Below are positions 1-8,369 of a stretch of DNA of 64,000 nucleotides, piece by piece (the first letter of the stretch is position 1; every line of letters begins with the position of its first letter). A model generated the notes under the pieces. That model ran no database searches. It saw only the letters and a list, made by a program, of their open reading frames with translations, and was not told the DNA's origin. The DNA is from Acidobacteriota bacterium (GTDB lineage: Bacteria > Acidobacteriota > Vicinamibacteria > Vicinamibacterales > UBA2999), in assembly GCA_947482665.1 (NCBI GenBank), contig CANKJK010000003.1, positions 281,432 to 345,431 of the forward strand. The letters are read 5' to 3'. Made by a program: the position numbers and the translations under genes.

Positions 1-1032
1 GTACACGTTCGATGCAAAGGGCGCCCAGACCATCAACGGTGAATGCAGCAGCAACCGCTCAAGCGGTTGCAGTGGTCCACGGCGTATGAGCTGGTCACCC
101 CAGATCACGAGAGACTTGCGGGTCGAGAAACCGAGGTTGAGGCCGGAGATGTCGTCTCCGACAAGTTCAATATCGCGCAGGTCAGCCACGCCAAGCCCGC
201 GCTCGTGGGCCATCCGGAGAAATGGAATCGACAGCGGGTCGAAGCCCATGATGCGCGCGGAGATCGCATCGATGGCCACCGAATCCGACGAGGCCAGCAC
301 GACATTCGCGATGCGCGGAACCATGGTGCGCGGCCCGGCGCCGTCGCCCGCCACGGTGCCGTCCGTGACGGTAAACACCGCCGGATGCAGCTCCCGCTGC
401 ATGTAGAGCAGATCCACCAGCACTTCGTGCATGTGCTTGTGGGCGTAATGACGGACCTCGCGCAGCAGTCCGCCGAACGCGTTCTTTACCGAGCCGGTCA
501 TCACGGCGTGCCCATGCGTCTTCACGGTGGGCAGATGGACGATCTGGCGGCCCGGATACATCTTCGGAATCTGGATGCCCTCCGGAAAGATGTTGTTCAG
601 CTTCAGCAGCGGACTGGTGAAGTGGTAGGTGATCCACTCCACCTCCGGAAGCGCGGTGAACGTAAGGCCGTGGCGCCGGAGCACCGGCTCCCATCGGTTG
701 TTCCGGCAGCCGGCGTGCGGGTCCGTGACGACGGTCTTGTTCTCCACGGGAAGCACCCGCGCCGGGTCAAAGCCGTCCGCCAGCATCTTCGAGAGCACGC
801 CGTCGACCTGCCAGGGCTGCGAGGAGCAGGCCGGGAAGTACTTCGTCCACGAGAGATTGAGCTTGATGATGGTGTCGAGGTCGGTCCGCAGTGTGTCGCG
901 GTAGCCGGCCAGATCCATCACGCGTGCATAGTCGGCGATGACTCGGTCCGGGCTGGTGCGTACGACCGCCACGCGGGCGGTGCGCGTCGTGCCGGGAGCG
1001 GTGGAGGAGGAAGACGCCGTTGGCGCGGTCAC
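1..1032 (-). CDS. DUF362 domain protein (3' end beyond window)
   Basis: This reading frame stays open to base 1, so the C-terminus is missing; 344 codons are visible. The translation has features I associate with DUF362 proteins: an N-terminal RVAVVRTSPDRV strand, a KLNLSW segment, the central HLPTVKTHGHAVMTGSVKNA region, a DGTVAGDGAGPR loop, and VLASSDSVAIDAISARIMGF with GLGVADLRDIELVGDD. DUF362 domains occur in iron-sulfur and putative redox proteins, but their reaction is not established. The start is GTG at 1032, which overlaps the stop of the upstream prenyltransferase in a GTGA arrangement, so the pair is probably coupled. No ferredoxin-type cysteine cluster is visible in the part present, although one could follow in the missing end. 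Confidence 0.8.
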   Translation of the reverse strand, partial: MTAPTASSSSTAPGTTRTARVAVVRTSPDRVIADYARVMDLAGYRDTLRTDLDTIIKLNLSWTKYFPACSSQPWQVDGVLSKMLADGFDPARVLPVENKTVVTDPHAGCRNNRWEPVLRRHGLTFTALPEVEWITYHFTSPLLKLNNIFPEGIQIPKMYPGRQIVHLPTVKTHGHAVMTGSVKNAFGGLLREVRHYAHKHMHEVLVDLLYMQRELHPAVFTVTDGTVAGDGAGPRTMVPRIANVVLASSDSVAIDAISARIMGFDPLSIPFLRMAHERGLGVADLRDIELVGDDISGLNLGFSTRKSLVIWGDQLIRRGPLQPLERLLLHSPLMVWAPFASNVY

Positions 1033-1982
1033 AGATGTCCCACCGGAGTGTAGAGCAGCGCGACGACCGCCAGCGCCCACAACACCACGCAGCCCAGCAG
1101 GGGCGCGTCAGTGAGGAGCAGCGTGGACGGATTGCCGCCGCCGTCTTTCCGGTGCACAAGATACAGGTAACGGAAGACCCCGTAGAGCACGAACGGGATC
1201 GTGAGCGCCAGCCGGTCGGTTCCCAGCTTGGCGGATGTTTCAGGACTGGTCGTATAGGCCGCGTAGGCGACGACCGCGGATGCCGTGACCACGGCAATCA
1301 TCTGATCGAGCAGGTACGGACTGTATTCCTCAAGGATCGGCCGATGCCGCGTCGCGCCATCAGCAAGGGCGGTCAGTTCGTGCCGGCGCTTGGCCAGCGC
1401 GAGGAACAGCGCAAGGAGCGTCGTGCAGGCCAGGAGCCAGTTGCTCACCGGCACGGGAATCGCCACGCCGCCCGCGACCGCGCGCAGCACGAAGCCTGAG
1501 GCAATGGCGAGCGCATCCAGGATGACGACGTGCTTGAGGAAGACGGAATAGAGAACCTGCAGCGCCAGATAGGCCCCGGCAGTCATGCCCAGGGCTGGCG
1601 CCACGGCCCAGGCCGCGACCAGACCGCCGCCACCAAGCAGCACGCCTGCCGTACCCGCGAGGCCTGTTGACAGTGCGCCAGAGGCGATGGGGCGGAGGCG
1701 TTTGACCGGGTGTGCCCGGTCCGTTTCGCGGTCGGCGATGTCGTTGAAGAGGTACACGGCGCTGGACAGGGCGCAGAAGATCACGAACGCCTCCACGGCG
1801 AGCATGACCGCGTGGCTGTCCTCAAGACGTTTGGCAAACAGCAGCGCTGCGAAGACGAAGAGGTTCTTGGTCCACTGTTCTGGCCGGCACGAGGCAACAA
1901 GAGACACCGCCGTGGATCGGCGAGGCCGCGACGACGAGTGCGTGGCCGGGTCCACAGCGGATGCCTGGGCCGCGCGCGTCAT
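1029..1982 (-). CDS. UbiA-family prenyltransferase, decaprenyl-phosphate phosphoribosyltransferase-like
   Basis: This is a polytopic membrane protein of 317 residues with the UbiA aspartate motif NDIADRETDRAHPVKRLRP near residue 80, which binds the prenyl diphosphate through magnesium. The opening CRPEQWTKNLFVFAALLFAKRL is typical of the decaprenyl-phosphate phosphoribosyltransferase branch (Rv3806c-like), which makes the lipid donor for arabinose-type sugars, rather than of quinone or heme prenyltransferases. About nine hydrophobic segments can be counted. It follows a STAS gene by 15 bases and overlaps the DUF362 gene by four, so the three are probably co-transcribed. The substrate assignment is an inference from local motif resemblance. 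Confidence 0.78.
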   Translation of the reverse strand: MTRAAQASAVDPATHSSSRPRRSTAVSLVASCRPEQWTKNLFVFAALLFAKRLEDSHAVMLAVEAFVIFCALSSAVYLFNDIADRETDRAHPVKRLRPIASGALSTGLAGTAGVLLGGGGLVAAWAVAPALGMTAGAYLALQVLYSVFLKHVVILDALAIASGFVLRAVAGGVAIPVPVSNWLLACTTLLALFLALAKRRHELTALADGATRHRPILEEYSPYLLDQMIAVVTASAVVAYAAYTTSPETSAKLGTDRLALTIPFVLYGVFRYLYLVHRKDGGGNPSTLLLTDAPLLGCVVLWALAVVALLYTPVGHL

Positions 1983-1997
1983 GGTCGCGCGCGGGAA

Positions 1998-2345
1998 CTA
2001 CGCGCCGGTCGTGAAGCTCCGCACCGCGTCGGCTTCGGAGTCGTACGTGTCGAAGACGGTGAGGAGCTTGGTGATCGACAGCAGATCCGTGATGCGCTTG
2101 GTCAGGTTGGCCAGCTTCAGGCTGCCGCCCTGCTTGGTCACGGTCGTGTAGGTACGGACGATCTCGCCGAGGCCGGCGCTGTCCACATACGGCACGTCCG
2201 CGAGGTTCAGCACGAGCTTCTTGCGGCCCTGGAGGATCAGGCTGTTGACCTTGTCCTTGAGGAGTTCGTCACCCTCACCCATCGTCATCCGGCCCTTGAG
2301 ATCCAGAACCGTGACGTCACCTGCTGAGCGCTCGTCGATTTGCAT
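1998..2345 (-). CDS. STAS-domain anti-anti-sigma factor-like protein
   Basis: This 115-residue single-domain protein matches the SpoIIAA/RsbV type of STAS domain. It has an N-terminal strand VTVLDLKGRMTMGEGDEL, the LVLNLADVPYVDSAGLGEI core with the phosphorylatable serine at about residue 56, and a C-terminal LLSITKLLTVFDTYDSEADA helix. In partner-switching systems the unphosphorylated form binds an anti-sigma kinase. No RsbW-like kinase or SpoIIE-like phosphatase lies beside it, so any partner must be encoded elsewhere. The start is ATG at 2345. It appears to lead the operon with the prenyltransferase and DUF362 genes. Confidence 0.88.
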   Translation of the reverse strand: MQIDERSAGDVTVLDLKGRMTMGEGDELLKDKVNSLILQGRKKLVLNLADVPYVDSAGLGEIVRTYTTVTKQGGSLKLANLTKRITDLLSITKLLTVFDTYDSEADAVRSFTTGA

Positions 2346-2474
2346 GAGTATCCCTATTGGTCAGACTTGCGGTAACGCGCCTGTTTTTCAGAATTTTATC
2401 GTAAGGCTCGTCAGCACACCACCGCACGGGCCGAGATGGCCCGCGCCGTGGCGGCTTCTGGAAGTGCTGTCAGA

Positions 2475-2493
2475 CGGCGGTGAACGCCCGCCG
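2475..2493. other. GC-rich inverted repeat between zinc-ribbon gene and STAS gene
   Basis: The arms CGGCGG and CCGCCG are separated by a seven-base loop in the 186-base gap downstream of the zinc-ribbon gene. No T tract follows on either strand, so a role as transcription terminator is possible but weakly supported. The rest of the gap holds the likely, unresolved promoter of the STAS gene. Confidence 0.25.
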
Positions 2494-2531
2494 CCTGATG
2501 TTGCCGATCAGATGCCTCAGCCTCGCCAGGT

Positions 2532-2816
2532 CTAGCGGCGTTGCTGAAAGCATTCCTTACAGAGCACGGGACGACCCTGGGTCGGGCGGAACGGCACCGT
2601 GGTTTCCTTCCCGCAGGCGGAACACGTGGTGACAGTCTCCACGCGTTCGCGTCCCGACGGCCCGGACGGCCGGCTTGCCCGTTTCCCCTTGCAGTCCTTG
2701 CATCGCTTGGGTTCGTTCTTGAACTGCTTATCGGCGAAGAACACTTGTTCGCCGGCAGTCCAGATGAACTCGGCGCCGCAGTCCACGCACGTCAGGCTTC
2801 TATCCTGATACTCCAT
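2532..2816 (-). CDS. small double zinc-ribbon protein
   Basis: This 94-residue protein carries two pairs of CxxC knuckles in each half. C10/C13 and C39/C42 form the first ribbon, with an FxxGEQxFFADKxFxNEPKRCKDC pattern typical of the probable zinc-ribbon family. TTCSACGKETTVPF together with LCKEC forms the second ribbon, of the CxxC-x(17)-CxxC kind. The middle (about 44-58) is a charged, basic linker. Small proteins of this type are common next to ribosomal or stress genes and are thought to bind nucleic acid, but no function is established. It lies 37 bases downstream of rpsU on the same strand, so the two probably share a transcript. Confidence 0.75.
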   Translation of the reverse strand: MEYQDRSLTCVDCGAEFIWTAGEQVFFADKQFKNEPKRCKDCKGKRASRPSGPSGRERVETVTTCSACGKETTVPFRPTQGRPVLCKECFQQRR

Positions 2817-2853
2817 GGGTCGCCACCTTTGCTCGTCGATCGTGCCCGTCTAA

Positions 2854-3051
2854 CTAGTCTGACTCCCTGCGGAGCTTCTTACGGTTCCGCTTCCGCGCCA
2901 GCGCTTGCTTGGCGCGGCGCTTGTCGCCGGGTTTCAGATAGAAAGAGTGCTTCTTGATGTCCTTGATAATGTCTTCCTGCTGAACCTTACGCTTGAAGCG
3001 GCGGAGGGCGCTCTCAATGGACTCGCCTTCCTGAATCTTCACTTCAGCCAC
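2854..3051 (-). CDS. rpsU: 30S ribosomal protein S21
   Basis: This 65-residue, very basic protein has the S21 pattern: a short strand VKIQEGESIESALRRFKRK, then two helices and the KKHSFYLKPGDKRRAKQALARKRNRKK tail. S21 joins the platform of the small subunit near the anti-Shine-Dalgarno region of 16S rRNA. The length is normal for the family. A good -35/-10 pair and an inverted repeat lie upstream in the leader. Confidence 0.95.
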   Translation of the reverse strand: MAEVKIQEGESIESALRRFKRKVQQEDIIKDIKKHSFYLKPGDKRRAKQALARKRNRKKLRRESD

Positions 3052-3077
3052 GTGTAAAACACCCCCTCACCGGCCGC

Positions 3078-3106
3078 ATGACTCCCTAGTGATCTCCCTG
3101 AGTCAT
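3078..3106 (-). promoter_or_regulatory. inverted repeat in the rpsU 5' leader
   Basis: The 7-base arms ATGACTC and GAGTCAT flank 15 bases, between the predicted rpsU promoter and its start codon at 3051. In RNA this would form a small hairpin in the leader; as DNA it could be an operator. Its position suggests control of S21 synthesis, but no known regulator is implied. Confidence 0.4.
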
Positions 3107-3142
3107 GGGGCGAACATGCTAGGCTATCACGCGCAGGCGCGG

Positions 3143-3172
3143 ATTCTAGGCCCAAAACGCGAGACGGGTCAA
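3143..3172 (-). promoter_or_regulatory. predicted sigma-70-type promoter for rpsU
   Basis: Read on the minus strand, TTGACC (3172-3167) and TAGAAT (3148-3143) are separated by 18 bases and lie about 90 bases upstream of the rpsU start. Both hexamers match five of six consensus positions. It points toward rpsU and the zinc-ribbon gene. Confidence 0.6.
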
Positions 3173-3231
3173 CGAGATATCCATCGTTAGGCCATGCTCC
3201 CCAATCAAACAGGTTTCCGCCGAGACGTCCC

Positions 3232-4506
3232 ATGAAAATCCTGGTCATTGGTTCTGGCGCCCGCGAGCACGCCATTTCCGCGAGATTGGCCGTGGAATCT
3301 GGTGTTTCCGAAGTGGTCTGCGCACCTGGCAATGCCGGAATTGGGGCAGTTGCCCGCCTCGTCCCAGTGGACCCGGGCGACCCCAAGGCCCTCCTGGATC
3401 TGGCTCGCAGGGAAGCTGTGGACCTTACGGTGGTCGGGCCAGAGCTTCCCCTCAGCCGCGGCGTCGTCGACCGGTTCCGCGAGGCGGGGTTGGCCATTGT
3501 CGGGCCAACGCAGGCCGCCGCCGCGCTCGAATCCAGCAAGGCGTTTGCGAAGGCCTTCATGGCGCGGCACGGCGTGCCGACCGCCGGCTTTGCGCTCTGC
3601 ACGTCCGCCCAGCAGGCGCTGGACGAGATCGCGAGCGGCCGGCTCGGTCTGCCGCTGGTCGTCAAGGCGGACGGCCTGGCGGCCGGCAAGGGCGTGATCA
3701 TTGCCGAGACGCGCGCAGAGGCAGAAGGGGCCGTGCGCGACGTCATGGAGACGCGCCGCTTCGGCGACGCCGGCAACACGGTCGTCCTCGAAGAGTTCAT
3801 GACCGGGCAGGAGGCGTCCTATTTCGTCCTCTGCGACGGCGCGCACGCGATGCCGCTCGGTACCGCTCAGGATCACAAGCGCATCTTCGACGACGACAAG
3901 GGGCCGAATACCGGCGGCATGGGCGCCTTCTCGCCAAGCCCGCTCATCACCGCCGACATGGATGCTCGGGTGCTTCGCGACATCGTCCGGCCCGTCCTCG
4001 CCGGCATGGCCGCCGAGGGGCATCCCTTCAACGGCTTTCTCTACGTGGGCCTGATGCTGACGCCTGCCGGTCCCAAGGTCGTGGAGTTCAACGCGCGTTT
4101 CGGCGACCCGGAGGCGCAGGTGGTGCTGCCACGCCTCGATGAATCGTTTGCAGCCCTGCTCGCTGCCGCCGCCGCCGGCACGCTCCCGGAACGCGCCGCC
4201 CGCTTTTCATCCGAGCCCCGCGTCGGCGTCGTGCTGGCCTCGAAGGGCTATCCGGAGAGCGCCGAGAGCGGCGTGCCGATTTCAGGCCTTGACGAGGCGG
4301 CCCGGATTCCAGGCGCCGAGGTCTTTCACGCGGCGACTGCTGAGGCCAGCGATGGCGGCATTGCGACGGCCGGAGGGCGTGTCCTCACCGTCGTCGCTCG
4401 CGGTGCCACGTTTGCTGAGGCCATCGCCACGGCGTACCGCGCGGTCCATGCGATCCGCTTTGACGGCATGCAGTACCGCACCGACATCGGCCGCCGGGCT
4501 CTCTGA
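3232..4506 (+). CDS. purD: phosphoribosylamine-glycine ligase
   Basis: GAR synthetase joins glycine to phosphoribosylamine with ATP, the second step of de novo purine synthesis in the cytoplasm. The 424-residue length and the ATP-grasp architecture fit: MKILVIGSGAREHAI at the N-terminus, LPLVVKADGLAAGKGVIIA in the ATP-binding region, GQEASYFVLCDG, and the metal-binding FNARFGDPEAQVVLPRL. The start is ATG at 3232. It stands apart from the main pur cluster about 9 kb downstream and is followed 15 bases later by mtaB. Confidence 0.97.
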   Translation: MKILVIGSGAREHAISARLAVESGVSEVVCAPGNAGIGAVARLVPVDPGDPKALLDLARREAVDLTVVGPELPLSRGVVDRFREAGLAIVGPTQAAAALESSKAFAKAFMARHGVPTAGFALCTSAQQALDEIASGRLGLPLVVKADGLAAGKGVIIAETRAEAEGAVRDVMETRRFGDAGNTVVLEEFMTGQEASYFVLCDGAHAMPLGTAQDHKRIFDDDKGPNTGGMGAFSPSPLITADMDARVLRDIVRPVLAGMAAEGHPFNGFLYVGLMLTPAGPKVVEFNARFGDPEAQVVLPRLDESFAALLAAAAAGTLPERAARFSSEPRVGVVLASKGYPESAESGVPISGLDEAARIPGAEVFHAATAEASDGGIATAGGRVLTVVARGATFAEAIATAYRAVHAIRFDGMQYRTDIGRRAL

Positions 4507-4521
4507 CCGCCGAGCCCTGCT

Positions 4522-5778
4522 GTGAAGTACGCCGTCGTCACCTTCGGGTGCCGCGTCAACCAGGCAGACTCCTTTGTCCTCGAGGATGGGCTGCGTGCGC
4601 GCGGCTTGACGGGCGCGCCTGCGCAGGACGCCGACCTCGTCATCGTCAACTCCTGTTCGGTGACGGCGACCGCCGACCAGGGCACGCGCCAGACCATTCG
4701 CCGGATCGCACGCGACAACCCGACGGCGCGCATCGTGGTCACGGGGTGCTACGCCACGCGGCAACCCGAGGACGTCGCCGTGCTACCGAACGTGCTGCGC
4801 GTCATCGGCAACACCGGGAAGGATCGGCTCCTTGAGGAACTGGACGCCGAGGGCCTTGCCGGCGTCCCGCCGTCTACCGAGGGAGATGGCCCGTGCGGCG
4901 CCACCTTGCATCCGGGGCTCGCGGGTCGCACCGCACTCGCACTGCGCGTCCAGACCGGATGTGATGAGACGTGCAGCTACTGCATCATCCCGAACACGCG
5001 CGGCCGTGGCCGGAGCCTGCCGCTCGATCGTGTCGTACGCGACGTCCGCATGGCCGTCGATGCCGGCTACAAGGAGATCGCCATCGCGGGTGTGCACCTG
5101 GGGTCCTACGGCCGCGACCTCGGTGACGGCACCACGCTCGATCAGCTCGTCGATTGTCTGGCCGAATGGCCCGCCGACGTCCGCTTCCGCGTCAGCTCGC
5201 TGGAGCCGATGGATTGCACGCCCCGGATCATCGAGCGGATGGCCGACTCGTCCCGGCTGGCCGCGCACTTTCATCTGCCGCTCCAGCACGGATCGGATGC
5301 GATGCTCGGTGCCATGCGGCGGCCCTACACGGCCCGGGCCTACGCGGAGCTCATCGGCCGCATTCACGATCGCCTTCCGGCCGCCGCCATTGGGACCGAC
5401 GTCATCGTGGGTTTTCCCGGTGAAACCGACGCCGACTTCGCGCGGACGCTGGCGCTTGTCGAGCGGCTGCCCTTCAGTCACGTGCATGTGTTTCCGTACT
5501 CGGACCGGCCTGGCACCGACGCATCGACATGGGGCCGGACGGCCGACGGCGCCACCATCAGAGAGCGAGGGCGCCTGATCCGCGACGCGGCCGCGCGGAG
5601 CAGCCGCGCGTTCCAGAGCCAGCAGATCGGCACCCGCCACCGCGCCCTGACTGTCGAGGATGGGTCGCGGGCTGTCACCGGCAACTACCTGAAGCTCGCC
5701 ATTCCTCCCGGGCACCTCCGGAACGAGTGGGTGGATGTCACCGTTGGCGGTGTGCCCGGCGCGCTGACAGGAATCTGA
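4522..5778 (+). CDS. mtaB: tRNA (N6-threonylcarbamoyladenosine-C2)-methylthiotransferase
   Basis: This radical-SAM methylthiotransferase converts t6A37 to ms2t6A in tRNAs decoding ANN codons. The 418-residue protein has the N-terminal UPF0004 domain (MKYAVVTFGCRVNQADS, NSCSVTATADQ, VTGCYATRQPE), which supplies the auxiliary cluster cysteines. It also has the radical-SAM CxxxCxxC with cysteines at 147, 151 and 154 (CDETCSYC), and a C-terminal TRAM-like tail. The GCRVNQ opening favours MtaB over MiaB or RimO. The start is GTG at 4522; no strong ribosome-binding site is visible, and translation may depend on purD upstream. Confidence 0.93.
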   Translation: MKYAVVTFGCRVNQADSFVLEDGLRARGLTGAPAQDADLVIVNSCSVTATADQGTRQTIRRIARDNPTARIVVTGCYATRQPEDVAVLPNVLRVIGNTGKDRLLEELDAEGLAGVPPSTEGDGPCGATLHPGLAGRTALALRVQTGCDETCSYCIIPNTRGRGRSLPLDRVVRDVRMAVDAGYKEIAIAGVHLGSYGRDLGDGTTLDQLVDCLAEWPADVRFRVSSLEPMDCTPRIIERMADSSRLAAHFHLPLQHGSDAMLGAMRRPYTARAYAELIGRIHDRLPAAAIGTDVIVGFPGETDADFARTLALVERLPFSHVHVFPYSDRPGTDASTWGRTADGATIRERGRLIRDAAARSSRAFQSQQIGTRHRALTVEDGSRAVTGNYLKLAIPPGHLRNEWVDVTVGGVPGALTGI

Positions 5779-5862
5779 ATCGGAGTACAACAGACGAAAG
5801 CGGACCGCACAAAACGGTCCGTGGCGTCAGGGCCCTGTCGGGGCCGGCGAGGGAGAGCGTCG

Positions 5863-6945
5863 ATGTTGCACAAGCTGGCTCGGGCCCTGTTCCTTCGGTC
5901 GGGATTGGGACCGCAGCTCCGGGAAGGTGTGAAGGCGGGCCAGAGGTCCACGGCACGTCTGGAGAAGCGGGTCCAGGAACTGCAGAAGACCGAGGGGCAA
6001 CTGCGCACCCGGATTGAGCGCCTTGAGGCGCGCATCGGAGACCTGGCGGAAAAGCAGCAGGCCGACGTCGAGCGCGGACTCGACCAGCGCGACCGGCTCC
6101 ATGTGATCGAGGAACTCCACCTTGGAGCGCGGCTGGCCACACTCGAACTGGCGCGGCGGGTTGATCTTGAAGAACGGCTCACGACCGCGACTGCTGCGAT
6201 TGCGGCGACCTACCCGCTCGCCCAGATGGCGACGCACGTGCGTGCGGCACTGGCGCTGTCCGCGCGCAGTGACGACCCGTTCCCACACGTCGTGATCGAC
6301 GATGTCTTTCCGGCAGGCTTCCACGACCTGCTCTACGAGACCAGGCCGCCCAAGGGGTTCTGGCGCGAGGGTCGCGAGAGCCGTGAGAACTGGTTTGTCG
6401 GCGAAGATCCGGCGCCGCTCTCGACGGAGGCCGCGTGGGGGTATCTCGACACCGTCGTGGTCCCGCACGTCCTGATGCCGGAGTTGACGAGTCTGTTCGC
6501 GGACTACCTCAAAGGCCTGCCCGACGTACGGTCGGCGAAGGCCGATCGCTTCGAGTACGGCCGGTCCGGCGGGCGTGTGATGCTGCGCCGGCCTGGCTAT
6601 CACTTCGAACCCCACCTCGATCCGCACCGCGCCATGCTGACCGGCCTGTTCTACGCCGGCACCCCGCAGGACAGCCAGGCCTACGGCACGAAACTGTTTC
6701 GCACGGACCGGTCGATGCCTGAGTCACACCGGGGCGTGTATTACCCGCTCAGAGAAGGCGCGACGTGCGAGTTCGTCAGCATGGTGCCGTCGCGGCCGAA
6801 TTCGCTCCTGGTCTTCGCGAGCCGTATCGGGCTGCACGGCGCGGACATTCCCGAGGACGCCCCCGCATCGCTCGAGCGCTACGCGTACCAGTTCTACATC
6901 GGCAAGGCGCAGCGCGGCTCGAAGGAGAGCGCCTCGGCCTATTAA
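5863..6945 (+). CDS. coiled-coil plus 2OG-Fe(II) oxygenase-like protein
   Basis: The likely start is ATG at 5863, preceded by GAGGGAGA at suitable spacing, giving 360 residues. Residues about 25-95 form a heptad-rich charged coiled coil (ARLEKRVQELQKTEGQLR and on). The C-terminal half resembles a 2-oxoglutarate/Fe(II) dioxygenase: FPHVVIDDVFPAGF entry strand, an HxD pair in YHFEPHLDPHR, a distal histidine in GLHGAD, and an arginine shortly after (ERYAYQFY). Such domains hydroxylate proteins, lipids or small molecules. No signal peptide or membrane segment is visible. The substrate is unknown; the fold call is an inference from the motif spacing. Confidence 0.6.
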   Translation: MLHKLARALFLRSGLGPQLREGVKAGQRSTARLEKRVQELQKTEGQLRTRIERLEARIGDLAEKQQADVERGLDQRDRLHVIEELHLGARLATLELARRVDLEERLTTATAAIAATYPLAQMATHVRAALALSARSDDPFPHVVIDDVFPAGFHDLLYETRPPKGFWREGRESRENWFVGEDPAPLSTEAAWGYLDTVVVPHVLMPELTSLFADYLKGLPDVRSAKADRFEYGRSGGRVMLRRPGYHFEPHLDPHRAMLTGLFYAGTPQDSQAYGTKLFRTDRSMPESHRGVYYPLREGATCEFVSMVPSRPNSLLVFASRIGLHGADIPEDAPASLERYAYQFYIGKAQRGSKESASAY

Positions 6946-7004
6946 GTCCGCGAGCCCCACGCCTTTCGCAGGGCCTCGAGGGACCGATACGGTACGATCT
7001 CCTG

Positions 7005-8369
7005 ATGCTCCTTTTGCTGCTGACGCTGGCCGGTGCGCCCGCGCCGTCACCAGTTGGCCAGGCTCCCGCGTCCACTCCCGGCAGCGTGCCGGCCGGTCCC
7101 GCGGCTGCCGATGTCCTGACGCTCTCGATCGCTGATGCCGTTCAGCGCGCACTGGCCCACAACCTTCGTGTCCTTGAGGCCGAGCAGGATCAGGCCCACG
7201 CGGAAGGCACGCGCCGCGCGGCCCTCAGCGCGCTGCTCCCCCAGGTGGGCGCCCACCTCTCCGAGACGCGCCAGACCCTGAATCTCGAGTCGTTCGGTTT
7301 TCCACTGCCGGGGATTCCCCCACTCGCTGGTCCCTTCAACCTCTTCGACAGCCGGGTCAGCGTGTCGCAGTCAGTGTTCGACCTCCATCGCCTCAATACG
7401 GCCCGCGCGGATGCGTCGAACCTGGCGGCTGCACGCTTCGACTACCGCAGCGCGCGCGACCTCGTCGTGGTGGCCACCGCCAATGCCTACTTGCAGGTGC
7501 TGGCGGCGTCGGCGCGAGCCGAGGCCGCCCGCGCCCAACGCGAGACCGCCGACGCGCTCCATCATCAGGCCGAGTCCCTCAAGGCGAGCGGGCTCATCGC
7601 GGGCATCGATGTCGTTCGCGCGGACGTCCGGCTCAGTACGGAACGCCAGCGGGCCACCGCTGCGGAGGCGGCGTTTCAGAAGGCCCGGCTTGAACTCGCG
7701 CGGGTCATCGGTCTCCCGGCTCGGCAGCGGTTTACCGTCCAGCCGGTGCCCTTCGCCGCGGCGCCAGGCGTGACGCCTGATCAGGCGGTCGCGCGCGCCG
7801 AGAAGGCGCGGCCCGATATCAAGGCGGCGGCGGCGCGGGTGGAGACCGCCGTTCTCCAGCGGAAGGCCGCCCTGGGCGAGGCGCTGCCCTCTGCCCGCGT
7901 GGCCGCGGACTATGGCCCAACGGGCCTCAGTGTGGGGAGCGCCCGCGCCACCTATCGCGCCGTCGGAGAACTGAGCATCCCGATCTTTCAAGGCGGGCGG
8001 GTGCAGGGGAAGCTGGCCGAAGCTGACGCGGATCTCGCGAAGCGCCGGATGGAACTCGACGACCTGCGCGCCTCGATCACCTATACCGTGGACGCGGCCT
8101 TCCTCGACCTCCGCTCGACGGAGGAGCAGTACCACGTCGCCACGCGTGGGCAGGAGCTGGCCGAACTTCAGTTGACGCAGGCCCGCGACCGCTTCGCGGC
8201 AGGCGTGGCCAGCAACATTGAGGTCGTGCAGGCGCAGGAGGCCGTGGCCCTGGCCGCGGAACAGGTGATCGACAGCCTGTATCGCTTCAACGCCGCCAAG
8301 GTCGTACTCGCCCACACGATGGGTGAAGGTGAGGCGTTGCTGCCCGCCTATCTGAGAGGACAGCAGTGA
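7005..8369 (+). CDS. TolC-family outer-membrane efflux protein
   Basis: This 454-residue outer-membrane factor forms the exit duct of a tripartite pump. ATG at 7005 begins a short hydrophobic signal sequence (MLLLLLTLAGAPAPSPVG). The mature part shows the two OEP repeats rich in long alanine/glutamine helices, with LSIADAVQRALAHNLRVLEAEQ at the first helix and RDRFAAGVASNIEVVQAQEAVALA near the end. It overlaps the following adaptor gene by four bases (GTGA). A frame extension upstream of 7005 runs over the end of the previous gene and is not used. Confidence 0.88.
   Translation: MLLLLLTLAGAPAPSPVGQAPASTPGSVPAGPAAADVLTLSIADAVQRALAHNLRVLEAEQDQAHAEGTRRAALSALLPQVGAHLSETRQTLNLESFGFPLPGIPPLAGPFNLFDSRVSVSQSVFDLHRLNTARADASNLAAARFDYRSARDLVVVATANAYLQVLAASARAEAARAQRETADALHHQAESLKASGLIAGIDVVRADVRLSTERQRATAAEAAFQKARLELARVIGLPARQRFTVQPVPFAAAPGVTPDQAVARAEKARPDIKAAAARVETAVLQRKAALGEALPSARVAADYGPTGLSVGSARATYRAVGELSIPIFQGGRVQGKLAEADADLAKRRMELDDLRASITYTVDAAFLDLRSTEEQYHVATRGQELAELQLTQARDRFAAGVASNIEVVQAQEAVALAAEQVIDSLYRFNAAKVVLAHTMGEGEALLPAYLRGQQ

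Noticed and set aside
43..1053. Long plus-strand open frame of 336 codons at the left edge
   Set aside because: Its product is full of His and Arg without any motif, and the minus strand encodes a clear DUF362 protein over the same bases.
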